Source: Palsa-601 sp963801185
Lineage (GTDB): Bacteria > Actinomycetota > Acidimicrobiia > Acidimicrobiales > Bog-793
Assembly: GCA_963801185.1 (NCBI GenBank)
Contig: CAWDDW010000003.1
Coordinates: forward strand, 1,240,001 to 1,304,000
Length of the DNA stretch: 64,000 nt
Direction: 5' to 3'
Shown: piece after piece, positions 17,305 to 25,390 of the stretch
How positions within the stretch are numbered: position 1 is the stretch's first letter
Layout of the letters: the number at the start of each line of letters is the position of its first letter
The notes under the pieces: generated by a model
What the model saw: only the letters and a program-made list of their open reading frames with translations
Database searches by the model: none
Told to the model about the DNA's origin: nothing
Made by a program: the position numbers and the translations under genes

Positions 17305-18591
17305 ATGTCCGTGATGGCGCCGGGTGGCGCCGGCACGAGGAGCCGGGTGGTCATCCTCGGCGCAGGGTTCGCCGGTCTGGCAGCCTGCGACGTGCTCGCC
17401 CGCAAGGGCGCCGCGGCGGACCTGGACGTGGTGGTCGTGGACCGGCATACCTACAACACCTTCCAGCCGCTGCTCTACCAGGTGGCGACGTCGGGCCTTA
17501 ACCCCGGCGACATCGCGTACCCCGTCCGGGCCTACCTGCGCGCACACCCGAACGTCACGTTCCGGCAGGGAACCGTGTACGACGTCGACTTTGCAGCACG
17601 AGAAGTCTTGTTCGAAGCCAACGAGCCGCCGCTCGCCTACGACTACCTCGTGATCGCGACCGGGGCCACGACGAACTACTTCGGCGTGCCGGGAGCGGCC
17701 GAGCACGCTCATGCGATCTACACGATGGAGGATGCCGTCTCGGTCCGTGACCACGCCTCCGCCGCGCTCGAGCACGCGGCGACCTTCGGTGCACCAGGCG
17801 GCGAGCTGACCATCGTGCTCGTGGGCGGTGGCGCGACCGGCGTCGAGATGGCGGGGACGCTCGCCGAGCTGCGCAACGTCGAGCTCGGCTCGACTTATCG
17901 CGGGATCGACCCGGCCCAAGCACGGATCGTGCTCGTCGAGCAACTCGACCGGCTGCTCGGCGGCTTCGACGAGCGACTGGCCGCCTACGCCCTTCGCGCT
18001 CTCGAGCGGCGCAAGGTCGAGGTGCTGCTCGGCACGGCGGTGCGGGAGGTCTTCAGTGACCACGTCGTTCTCGGCAGTGGCGAGGTAATCGACTGCGGCA
18101 CAGTCGTGTGGTCAGCCGGCGTCCGGGCCGGCGACCTCGCCGACCGGCTGGCAGTGCCGCAGACGCGAGGGGGGCGGATCGAGGTTGGTAGGGACCTACG
18201 CCTGGCCGAGCGCCCTCAAGTGTTCGTGATCGGCGATGTCGCAGGTGTGACGGGAGATCGGGAGGGCGAGGGCCTCCTGCCACAGCTCGCCCAGCCGGCG
18301 ATACAAGAAGGAAGGCATGCCGCGGCCCAGATCCTGGCAGTGGAGCAGGGCAGCCCGACCGAACCCTTCTCTTACAGGGACAAGGGGATCATGGCGACGA
18401 TCGGGCGGAGGGCCGCAGTCGCTCAATTCCCGAACGGCGTCAAACTCCGTGGCACGCTCGCTTGGGTGGCATGGCTGGGCCTGCACATCGTGTTCCTGTT
18501 GGGCTTCCGGAACCGCCTCGCTGTCCTCCTCAACTGGGCGTGGCGGTATGTCTGGTGGCGCCGGGGGACTCGGGTCATCGCCGGTTCGTGA
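17305..18591 (+). CDS. ndh: Type II NADH dehydrogenase (NDH-2)
   Basis: A 428-residue single-subunit, non-proton-pumping NADH:quinone oxidoreductase. The FAD Rossmann motif is VVILGAGFAGLAACDVL (residues 12-28), the quinone-site segment NTFQPLLYQVATSGL, the NAD Rossmann motif IVLVGGGATGVEMAGTLAEL (about 172-191) and the second FAD motif VFVIGDVAG. The C-terminus carries amphipathic/hydrophobic helices (LAWVAWLGLHIVFLLGF) for membrane attachment. It passes electrons from NADH to menaquinone in the respiratory chain. It is convergent with the anti-sigma gene (4 bases between stops). Confidence 0.94.
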   Translation: MSVMAPGGAGTRSRVVILGAGFAGLAACDVLARKGAAADLDVVVVDRHTYNTFQPLLYQVATSGLNPGDIAYPVRAYLRAHPNVTFRQGTVYDVDFAAREVLFEANEPPLAYDYLVIATGATTNYFGVPGAAEHAHAIYTMEDAVSVRDHASAALEHAATFGAPGGELTIVLVGGGATGVEMAGTLAELRNVELGSTYRGIDPAQARIVLVEQLDRLLGGFDERLAAYALRALERRKVEVLLGTAVREVFSDHVVLGSGEVIDCGTVVWSAGVRAGDLADRLAVPQTRGGRIEVGRDLRLAERPQVFVIGDVAGVTGDREGEGLLPQLAQPAIQEGRHAAAQILAVEQGSPTEPFSYRDKGIMATIGRRAAVAQFPNGVKLRGTLAWVAWLGLHIVFLLGFRNRLAVLLNWAWRYVWWRRGTRVIAGS

Positions 18592-18595
18592 GGGT

Positions 18596-19063
18596 TCAAC
18601 GGCGGGCATGCAGCCGAGCAGCGACCAGCGCGTGGGTGCACGGCGTGACGACGTGAGACGGGACGACGTGCACGTGGGTGAACACGCCGAGAACGAGGGC
18701 AGGCACCGCGACTCCGATCGCGGTGGCGGGCCCGCCCCATCGTGCCACTGAGAGCCACTGAGGCAGTCGGCCGGCAGGTGGCGGGTCGGAGCGTGCCACT
18801 CGCCCGAGAGCCCGGCGCCATTGCGGTGGCTCCGATGCCCGGATGGCAGCGAGCACGCCCGGAGCGGCATCCGGGGCGGGGGTCACCGATCCGATGCGCA
18901 ACCTCGGCGAGAGCTCGTCGAGCTCGGACGCAAATGCCCGGCACGACACGCACAGCTCGACATGCGCCCTGAGCGGACCTTCTGGGATCGGGGAGGTCTC
19001 GCCGTCTGTCAGCGCCGAGAGCGCCTCGCGGGCGGCATCGCACCGGATCACACCCGTCGTCAT
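18596..19063 (-). CDS. Anti-sigma factor with zinc-finger (zf-HC2) domain
   Basis: A 155-residue predicted anti-sigma factor. The N-terminal zinc-binding domain has the H-x3-C-x2-C motif HVELCVSC (His34, Cys38, Cys41), and one membrane helix (GPATAIGVAVPALVLGVFT) near residues 115-135 leads to a short outside tail with a CTHAL Cys. Its ATG overlaps the stop of the lipoprotein gene (ATGA), so it is translationally coupled. The likely partner is the ECF sigma factor at 22289, encoded divergently at the other end of this operon (inference). Confidence 0.82.
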   Translation of the reverse strand: MTTGVIRCDAAREALSALTDGETSPIPEGPLRAHVELCVSCRAFASELDELSPRLRIGSVTPAPDAAPGVLAAIRASEPPQWRRALGRVARSDPPPAGRLPQWLSVARWGGPATAIGVAVPALVLGVFTHVHVVPSHVVTPCTHALVAARLHARR

Positions 19064-20280
19064 GACGACGACCCGTACAGGATCGGGACCCGCATCACCT
19101 GGACCTTCATCCAGGCGCCCGAGGGGCCGAGCTGGTAGGCGGTGAGCAACGACCGGTCGACGACGAGTGCATCGGGCTCTGTCGCGGGACCCGCCGCCCC
19201 GCTGCCGTAGGCGACTGTCTGGGTTCCCGGCGGGGGCGCCGCCACAGGCTCCCAGCGCCGAGCCGACTGGCCGAGGACGTCGAGCTGCTCGTCGCGGGGG
19301 GCCGCGGCCGATCCCCGCGCGAGGAGCACGAAGAGGCCGCCTGGCGCTGTCCCGATCGCCTGGATCCGCTCGCCGCTACCGATCGCGAGGCGATCGGACT
19401 CCTCCCACGAGGCGCCGACGGCACTCTCGGTCAGATCTATGAGGCTCCACCGTGAGCCCGCACGCGCTGCGACGAGCATGCGGATTCCTGCGCCGTCAGG
19501 GGTGATGCCGGCGACTTCGGTCGTCGCCGAGGAGAGCGCGCCGCTCAGGCGGGGGCCGACGTCCTTCCACGAGCCGCCGGACAGCTCGAGCAGCCCGACG
19601 TGACCTCGTCGGTCGCAAGCCGTGCCGAGGACGGGCGTGCCGCCGCCCGCGCCGGCGAGGGCGACGGCGGTGAACGCCCCCACTCCGCACGACCTCGCGC
19701 CGGCCGCCGTCACGGCCTTCCTGGTGGCGACCGTGCGCCAGCCGCTCAGCCCGCCGGCGTTGGAGACGACCGACTTGCCACCGCGCCCGAGCAGCGCAAC
19801 CGACCCGCCTCGGCTCGAGCCTGCCAACGCGTCTGGGACGGGTGTGAGCGCACTCGGCAGGATGCCGCCGGACCAGGTCCTTCCGGCGTCGGCCGTGCTC
19901 GCGAGCGGCGAGAACTCGAGCAGGCCACTCGTTGGGAACCCGATCGCGAGGGGGCGGCTCTCCCCGTCGCGCACGACCATCCCTCCGTTGTCCGCAACAC
20001 CGGCTGGTGTGACGAGTGCCCAACGGGAGGAGCCCGGTGGCCTGACGATGAGCTGCCAGAACGTGTTGGCCTCCGAGCCGAGTCGGCCCATGGGGATCAG
20101 CGCCCAGCTGGCCCCAGACGAGGCGAACGAGGTCGGGAGCGCGAGGGCGAGCGGATCGGTCGGCTGGCGCGCTGCCGTCGTTGCTCGCGAGCAACCGATC
20201 GTGAGCAGCCCGAGGACGGCCGCAAGGAGCGCGAGCAAGCGCCAGGTCTCGCCTCGCGGAGTGCCCGCAGCCAGCGTCAT
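19060..20280 (-). CDS. Predicted lipoprotein, beta-propeller-like, unknown function
   Basis: A 406-residue secreted protein. Residues 13-30 form a signal peptide ending in LLTIGC, a lipobox with Cys30 as the lipid-modified residue. The rest is Gly/Ala/Ser rich with repeated W-x-aromatic and SxxxG blades (SASWALIPMG, WQLIVRPPGSSRWALVTP, STADAGRTWSGG, SGWRTVATRKAV), suggesting a beta-propeller of the sialidase/photosystem-assembly type; I do not recognise the family. It overlaps its neighbours by ATGA on both sides, so it is the middle gene of the three-gene operon with the SCO-like and anti-sigma genes. Confidence 0.78.
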   Translation of the reverse strand: MTLAAGTPRGETWRLLALLAAVLGLLTIGCSRATTAARQPTDPLALALPTSFASSGASWALIPMGRLGSEANTFWQLIVRPPGSSRWALVTPAGVADNGGMVVRDGESRPLAIGFPTSGLLEFSPLASTADAGRTWSGGILPSALTPVPDALAGSSRGGSVALLGRGGKSVVSNAGGLSGWRTVATRKAVTAAGARSCGVGAFTAVALAGAGGGTPVLGTACDRRGHVGLLELSGGSWKDVGPRLSGALSSATTEVAGITPDGAGIRMLVAARAGSRWSLIDLTESAVGASWEESDRLAIGSGERIQAIGTAPGGLFVLLARGSAAAPRDEQLDVLGQSARRWEPVAAPPPGTQTVAYGSGAAGPATEPDALVVDRSLLTAYQLGPSGAWMKVQVMRVPILYGSSS

Positions 20281-22145
20281 GATGCTGGGAGCACGTTCTC
20301 GATCGACGCCGTCAGCAAAGTCGAGAATGAAGCTTTCGTCGCTTGGGTGCCAGGACCTGGATCGCTGTCAAGTACGTAGCGGGTGTGGCCGTGACCGTTG
20401 ATGATGTAGACGAGATCAGAGTGGGCGATCATCGCGCCGGCCGACTCGACCGACACCTGGACCCCGTACTCGTTCCAGGTCCGCTGCAACTGGCCGACCG
20501 ATCCCGTCAGGAAGAGCCAGTTCGCCAGCCGGGACATGCCCTCTGCCCGGTCGAAGGCCTGAGTCGCCGAGACCGAGCGGTAGAGCGGGTTGGCCACGAC
20601 CGCGATGAAGACGACGTGTCGCGAGGCGGCACCGAGCGACGCGTCCGCCTGGCGGAACTCCTGAGCGATTATCGGGCAGTCGCTCGTGCAAACGGGGTCG
20701 AGGAACGTGAGGACGACCGTCTTGTTGCGCAGGCCCGCGAGGCTGACCGGCTGGTCTCGCTGATCCACCAGGTGGAACGCGGGTGCGGGCGTGTTCAATG
20801 CATTCGGCGAACCGTCGATCGCCTCGGCGACGATTGGATCCGCGTTCGGGTTCACCGAGGCGAGAGCCATCGGCAGCGCTCCGACGGTAACGACACCTAT
20901 CGCGCCGAGAGCAGCGAGCGCACGTAAGAGGAAGGCCGGCTGGGCTGTAGCCCGCCGCCTGAGCGCTTCGATCGCCCCGAGCGCTTCCACGCGCCGTTCG
21001 GCTGCGGCCTCTGCCACTACCGGTAGCGGCTTCACGAGGGCCAGGTACCCGCCAACGATGACGAGCAACATCGGGACCATGCTGTTCGGGTCGGTGCCGA
21101 CACCCCCGAGGAACCCGAAGTCCTGCACGAGGACCCAGTCGGCGAGGCAGACGACCGCAGCCGCGCCAACCCCGAGTCGGACGACGGCAGGCCGCCCGCT
21201 CAGAAACGCGAGCCCGATCGCTCCAAGCGCCACCACCACGAAGAGATTGACGGCGAACCCGTGAGCGGCGTCGAACGACGCGAAGGCGTTGAGGGAAGAA
21301 GAGATCACCTTCGGCTGGGGGGTGGTGACCATGCTCTGGACCATCGAGGTGAGGGTCCCGACGGTCCTTCCGTGAGAGGCCCCTTGCCAGAAACCCCGGC
21401 CCGGCCACGCTTCGAGCACCGCCATCCCGATGAAGAAGGTGCCCATCACGCCGAGCACGACCCGCCCGAGCCGAGCCGAGGTGAAGGACCGGTCTGGTAG
21501 TGCGACGATCACTCCGGCGGCGCAGTAGAAGAGCACGGCTCCGGGTGTCCCGAAGAGCCACGATGCCCCCGGGGCGAAGATGCCACCGAAGCTCTCGCCG
21601 AAGATCCACACGAGCACACCCCAGAAGACGCTGGCGACCCCGCCCAGGCGGGACCACAGGCCCCTCGGGGCGATGAGCAGCCACAGGCCGATCCCGAGCT
21701 GGATCCACACGGCCGCGGCGGCTGCCTCTATCGGATGGTTGTTCCAGATCGTGCCGCCGGCGTTGACGAGGTGCTGGACCCAGGCCGGCGACGCCTGCGC
21801 GGTCGGCTGCACGACCTGAGGGATCATGCCGAGTGGCATCGCCGATTGTGCCTGGAGCAGCCCGTCGAGCACCCAGATCAGGCCGAACCCGATTCTGAGC
21901 AGCCTCCGCACGGCCGGTTCGGGCCCGATCGCGGGCAGGGCATCGGTCGCCGGCAACGGCCGCGGGCCGTCGGCGGCGGCAGCCTTCGAAAGTGCTCGGA
22001 TCTGGTTGGCCCGGATCAGGTTCCATGTGAGGACCACGATCGCCAGGATGGCCAGCACTATGAGACCCTGGTGCAACAGGGCGGTGCGGAATGCTGAGAC
22101 GATGGTCGAGTTGTTGGCGGACAGCCCTGAGCCCATTCCGGGCAT
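20277..22145 (-). CDS. Polytopic membrane protein with C-terminal SCO1/SenC thioredoxin-like domain
   Basis: A 622-residue protein. The first ~430 residues contain about eleven hydrophobic helices with DoxX-like character (RIGFGLIWVLDGLLQAQ). From about residue 455 the chain is a thioredoxin-fold SCO/AhpC-TSA domain: APAFHLVDQRDQPVSLAGLRNKTVVLTFLD, the metal/redox motif PVCTSDCP (CxxxC) and a distal His in IINGHGHTRYVLD. SCO proteins deliver copper to cytochrome oxidase or reduce its CuA cysteines at the outer face of the membrane. First gene of the operon leading to the anti-sigma factor; candidate ECF promoter at 22200-22224. Confidence 0.8.
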   Translation of the reverse strand: MPGMGSGLSANNSTIVSAFRTALLHQGLIVLAILAIVVLTWNLIRANQIRALSKAAAADGPRPLPATDALPAIGPEPAVRRLLRIGFGLIWVLDGLLQAQSAMPLGMIPQVVQPTAQASPAWVQHLVNAGGTIWNNHPIEAAAAAVWIQLGIGLWLLIAPRGLWSRLGGVASVFWGVLVWIFGESFGGIFAPGASWLFGTPGAVLFYCAAGVIVALPDRSFTSARLGRVVLGVMGTFFIGMAVLEAWPGRGFWQGASHGRTVGTLTSMVQSMVTTPQPKVISSSLNAFASFDAAHGFAVNLFVVVALGAIGLAFLSGRPAVVRLGVGAAAVVCLADWVLVQDFGFLGGVGTDPNSMVPMLLVIVGGYLALVKPLPVVAEAAAERRVEALGAIEALRRRATAQPAFLLRALAALGAIGVVTVGALPMALASVNPNADPIVAEAIDGSPNALNTPAPAFHLVDQRDQPVSLAGLRNKTVVLTFLDPVCTSDCPIIAQEFRQADASLGAASRHVVFIAVVANPLYRSVSATQAFDRAEGMSRLANWLFLTGSVGQLQRTWNEYGVQVSVESAGAMIAHSDLVYIINGHGHTRYVLDSDPGPGTQATKASFSTLLTASIENVLPAS

Positions 22146-22199
22146 TACGGAGCGTCCTTTCCCGGGTCGGATCGGTGCGTGTGCATGACACAGGGGTAG

Positions 22200-22224
22200 T
22201 ACGACCTCGGCTGGGAAAAGTTCC
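22200..22224 (-). promoter_or_regulatory. ECF-type promoter for the SCO/lipoprotein/anti-sigma operon
   Basis: On the minus strand GGAAC (22224-22220) is followed after 16 bases by CGTA (22203-22200), the classic ECF sigma spacing of -35 GGAAC and -10 CGT. Confidence 0.5.
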
Positions 22225-22232
22225 CGCCTTTT

Positions 22233-22257
22233 GGAACGACGAGTGCCCCGAGTCGCT
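22233..22257 (+). promoter_or_regulatory. ECF-type promoter for the sigma-factor gene
   Basis: GGAAC (22233-22237), 16 bases, then CGCT (22254-22257). It mirrors the minus-strand element nine bases away, so the sigma factor may drive both divergent transcripts. Confidence 0.4.
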
Positions 22258-22275
22258 GGCGGCTCGTCGCCCGGC

Positions 22276-22281
22276 TACGGT
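22276..22281 (+). promoter_or_regulatory. Leaderless-type -10 box for the ECF sigma gene
   Basis: TACGGT ends seven bases before GTG 22289, which decides that start. Confidence 0.5.
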
Positions 22282-22288
22282 CACCGTC

Positions 22289-22813
22289 GTGGACGAGCGA
22301 CTCGACCTGCTGCTGGCCGAGGCCAAGGCCGGCAACCGCTCGGCGTTCGCCCGGTTCATCCGGGCGACGAACCGGGAAGTCTGGGGTTTTTGCATGCGTA
22401 TCGCGGGGCCTGCCGACGCTGACGATGCGACACAGGAGACCTATCTCGCACTGTGGAAGTCGCTCGGGTCCTACAGGGGGGAGTCATCTGCTCGTACGTG
22501 GTTGTTCGTGATCGCCCGCCGGTCAGCCTCCAAGATCGCGCGCGAGCGGCGGCGGTGGGCTGAGCTCGCCGGCAAAGTCCCGCTGCCGCCCGACCCGCCG
22601 CCTGCCGCGCTGGCTGTCGAGATCGAGGAGACGCTCGCCCGGCTCGACCTCGAGCGGAGGACGGCGATCGTGTTGACGCAGATGCTGGGTTTCTCGTATG
22701 CCGAAGCTGCGGTCATCTGCGAGTGCCCTGTCGGGACGATCCGCTCACGGGTCGCGCGCGCTCGCGAGGCCATGCTCGAAGACCGGGCGTCGACCAGTCG
22801 TCAAGCCGGCTAG
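22289..22813 (+). CDS. ECF-family RNA polymerase sigma factor
   Basis: A 174-residue sigma factor with regions 2 and 4 only. Region 2 spans about residues 12-80 (FARFIRATNREVWGFCMRIAG, DADDATQETYLALWKSLGSYRGESSARTWLFVIARR); region 4 spans about 115-165 (LDLERRTAIVLTQMLGFSYAEAAVICECPVGTIRSRVARARE). It directs polymerase to GGAAC/CGT-type promoters, two of which lie just upstream. Start GTG 22289 is set by the -10 spacing and because the upstream frame is not conserved. Divergent from the operon that ends in a zf-HC2 anti-sigma factor, 3.2 kb away. Confidence 0.92.
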   Translation: MDERLDLLLAEAKAGNRSAFARFIRATNREVWGFCMRIAGPADADDATQETYLALWKSLGSYRGESSARTWLFVIARRSASKIARERRRWAELAGKVPLPPDPPPAALAVEIEETLARLDLERRTAIVLTQMLGFSYAEAAVICECPVGTIRSRVARAREAMLEDRASTSRQAG

Positions 22814-22851
22814 GGGTTTCCAACTGAGGCAATCGACGAAAGGAGAGACTC

Positions 22852-23700
22852 GTGACGCGACTGGCCAACGTGCTCGGACGAGCCGCGCTCGTCACCGACG
22901 ATGGCGGAATCGATGTCGAGACAGCGTCCGAGGGCCGGTTCGCAGCCGATCCTCAGTCTCTCTACGAGCGCTGGGACGAGTTCCTGCACTGGGCCGCGCA
23001 GGTGGTGCCCGATGCGGGAGGCGGCGCTCCGTTCGAGATCGCAGAGGCCGACCTGCTCTCGCCCGCTCCCTTCCCGTCCCAGGTGTTCGCCATCGGGCTG
23101 AACTATCGCGACCACATCGCTGAGACCGGCGCAGAGCTGCCCGAGGCCATGGCGGTCTTCACGAAGTTCCCGACGTGCATCACAGGGGGCTTCGAAGAGA
23201 TCGTCCTTCCCGAGACCGGGGCGGTCGACTGGGAGGTCGAGCTCGTCGTCGTCATGGGACGCCGGGCTCACAAGATCGCCGACTGGGAAGCCTGGAGCCA
23301 CGTGGCGGGGGTCTGCGTCGGCAACGACCTGTCCGAGCGGATCCTGCAGCGAGCGGCCGGCAATCAATTCTCGATGGGGAAGTCGTTCCCCGGCTTCGGC
23401 CCGATGGGGCCGTACCTCGTCACTCCGGACGACCTGACCGAGCCCGATGACCTGGCCCTCTCGTGCACCGTCAGCGGCGAGCTCATGCAGTCGAGCCGCA
23501 CGAGCGAGATGGTCTACCCGGTCTCACGGATCATCGAGGAGCTCGCGGCGGTCGTCCAACTTCTCCCCGGCGACGTCATCTTCACGGGCACCCCGGCGGG
23601 GGTCGGGTGGGTGAAGAACCGGTTCCTCCAGCCCGGCGACATCCTCGAGAGCACTATCGAGGGCATCGGGACCATACGCAGCAGGGTGGTAGGCCCTTAG
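22852..23700 (+). CDS. Fumarylacetoacetate hydrolase family protein
   Basis: A 282-residue FAH-superfamily enzyme. Hallmarks are FAIGLNYRDHIAETG, FTKFPTCITGGFEEI, the metal-binding DWEVELVVVMG (ExE) and GVCVGNDLSERILQ, then PVSRIIEELAAVVQLLPGDVIFTGTPAGVG. Members hydrolyse C-C bonds in acylpyruvates and aromatic breakdown products with Mg or Mn, or decarboxylate oxaloacetate. GTG 22852 follows GAAAGGAG. It lies 38 bases after the sigma gene but has its own good ribosome-binding site; the two may be cotranscribed. Confidence 0.9.
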   Translation: MTRLANVLGRAALVTDDGGIDVETASEGRFAADPQSLYERWDEFLHWAAQVVPDAGGGAPFEIAEADLLSPAPFPSQVFAIGLNYRDHIAETGAELPEAMAVFTKFPTCITGGFEEIVLPETGAVDWEVELVVVMGRRAHKIADWEAWSHVAGVCVGNDLSERILQRAAGNQFSMGKSFPGFGPMGPYLVTPDDLTEPDDLALSCTVSGELMQSSRTSEMVYPVSRIIEELAAVVQLLPGDVIFTGTPAGVGWVKNRFLQPGDILESTIEGIGTIRSRVVGP

Positions 23701-23722
23701 GAGCGCAGCACGTCGGTGGCGG

Positions 23723-25387
23723 TCACGGCTTGTGCCGTCTCGCCGCCGCCGCGCGTTCGAGCCGCCCCTCGTCGAACACGGGGCCCGGCGTCTCGATGAC
23801 CCGGCCGTCGGCGCAGAAAAGGACGAACCGGTCGAAACCACGGGCGAAGTAGCGATCGTGCGTGATGGCGAGGACAGTTCCCTCGTATCCGGCCAGGCCC
23901 GCCTCGAGCGCTTCGGCCGACTCGACGTCCAGGTTGTCGGTCGGCTCGTCGAGCAAGAGCAACGTCGCGCCCGACAACTCGAGCATGAGGATCTGAAGCC
24001 GCGCCTGCTGGCCACCCGACAGCGTTTCGTACAGCTGGTCTCGTGCGCGCGACAGCTCGTAGCGCCCGAGAGCGGCAACGGCTCGTTCGAGGGGAAGGTC
24101 GAAGTCCTTCCAGAGGATCTCCGAAAGCGTGCGGCCGGCGAGCTCGGGGTGCTCGTTCGTCTGCGCGAAGCGGCCGGGCGTGACCCTCGCTCCGAGCCGG
24201 ACTGTGCCGGAATGCCTGACGTGGTCGCCTGCGATCAACCTGAAGAAGTGCGACTTCCCCGTCCCGTTCGGCCCGAGGCAGGCGATCCGTTCCGAATGGG
24301 TCACCTCGAGGTCGAGGGGCTCTGTGAGGCCGTCGAGTGCGACGCCGGCGCACGTTATGACTCGCTTGCCGGTGCGGCCTCCGGTGAGGCGCATCGATAT
24401 CTTCTGGGGGCGAGGGATCGCCTCGGGCGGGCCGGCTTCCTCGAAACGTCGCAAGCGGTGCACGGCGTTGTTCAGCCTCGAGGCGAAGTCCGAGTTGTAC
24501 GCCGCCTTCCGGCGCATCTCCACGACCACCGCCTTCAATCTGGCATGCTCCTCGTTCCAGTGCTTGTGGAGCTCCTCCAATCGGGAGAAGCGCTCTTCTC
24601 TCGCCTCGTGGTACGTCGCATACGACGCTCCGTGCACCCATGCGGTCGATCCTGCGGCAGTCGGCTCCAGCGTGACGACGCGGGTGGCGCTGCGGCGCAG
24701 CAGCTCGCGGTCGTGCGAGATGAAAAGGACCGTCTTTCTCGAGCTCGCGAGGGACTCCTCGAGCCACTCCTTGCCCGGGACGTCGAGGTAGTTGTCCGGC
24801 TCGTCGAGCAGCAACAGGTCTGCGGCGGAGGAGAGGAGGGTGTGGAGAACGAGGCGTTTCTGCTCCCCACCGGACAACGACCCGACGAGCCGATCGCCGG
24901 CCACGGCCATCGGAAGGCCGATCGCCTGAGTCGTCGAAGTGTCCCACAGGACCTCGGCGTCGTAGCCGCCTAGGTCACCCCAGTCGGCGATGGCGTGGGC
25001 GTAGGCGAGGTGGCTCCGTTCGTCGCCCTGCTCTCCCATCTCGTGCTCCGCGCGCGACAGGACGTCGGCTGCGCGACGCAGTGGTGGCGGCGCGATTGAC
25101 ACGAGAAGGTCCCGCACGGTCGTGCCGTCCCGGATCGAGCCGATGAACTGGCTCATCACTCCGAGCGAACCCGAGATCGAGATCGAGCCGGCCTCGGGCG
25201 ACGGTACGTCAGAACCAGGACCCGTCGCTGCTGCTGCGATCATGCGGAACAGCGTCGTCTTGCCCGAGCCGTTCGGCCCGACCAGGGCTGTGATCGACCC
25301 CTCGTCGACGCGGAACGAGACGTCACCGAGCAGAGGCCGGCCGTCGAGCAGTGAGTAGACGACACCGTTGACGTCGATGTGGCCCAT
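23723..25387 (-). CDS. ABC-F family ATP-binding protein
   Basis: A 554-residue protein with two ABC ATPase domains and no membrane helices. Domain 1: Walker A GPNGSGKTT (about residues 37-45), signature LSGGEQKRL, Walker B LLLLDEPDNYLD. Domain 2: Walker A GPNGTGKSH, signature LSGGQQARL, Walker B LLLLDEPTDNLD. Between them is a basic, helical linker (EERFSRLEELHKHWNEEHARLK) typical of ABC-F proteins, which act on the ribosome in translation regulation or antibiotic protection. The linker is of ordinary length, so resistance cannot be inferred. Convergent with the FAH gene; starts 3 bases after the aldo-keto reductase stop. Confidence 0.93.
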   Translation of the reverse strand: MGHIDVNGVVYSLLDGRPLLGDVSFRVDEGSITALVGPNGSGKTTLFRMIAAAATGPGSDVPSPEAGSISISGSLGVMSQFIGSIRDGTTVRDLLVSIAPPPLRRAADVLSRAEHEMGEQGDERSHLAYAHAIADWGDLGGYDAEVLWDTSTTQAIGLPMAVAGDRLVGSLSGGEQKRLVLHTLLSSAADLLLLDEPDNYLDVPGKEWLEESLASSRKTVLFISHDRELLRRSATRVVTLEPTAAGSTAWVHGASYATYHEAREERFSRLEELHKHWNEEHARLKAVVVEMRRKAAYNSDFASRLNNAVHRLRRFEEAGPPEAIPRPQKISMRLTGGRTGKRVITCAGVALDGLTEPLDLEVTHSERIACLGPNGTGKSHFFRLIAGDHVRHSGTVRLGARVTPGRFAQTNEHPELAGRTLSEILWKDFDLPLERAVAALGRYELSRARDQLYETLSGGQQARLQILMLELSGATLLLLDEPTDNLDVESAEALEAGLAGYEGTVLAITHDRYFARGFDRFVLFCADGRVIETPGPVFDEGRLERAAAARRHKP

Positions 25388-25390
25388 CTG

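Noticed and set aside
20416..22395. A 659-residue Arg/Gly-rich frame overlapping the SCO-domain gene
   Set aside because: It is a shifted reading of the same DNA in a GC-rich genome; the other frame carries all the membrane helices and the CxxxC motif.
22713..23367. Minus-strand frames across the sigma-FAH junction
   Set aside because: Antisense shadows; both plus-strand genes have clear motifs and start signals.
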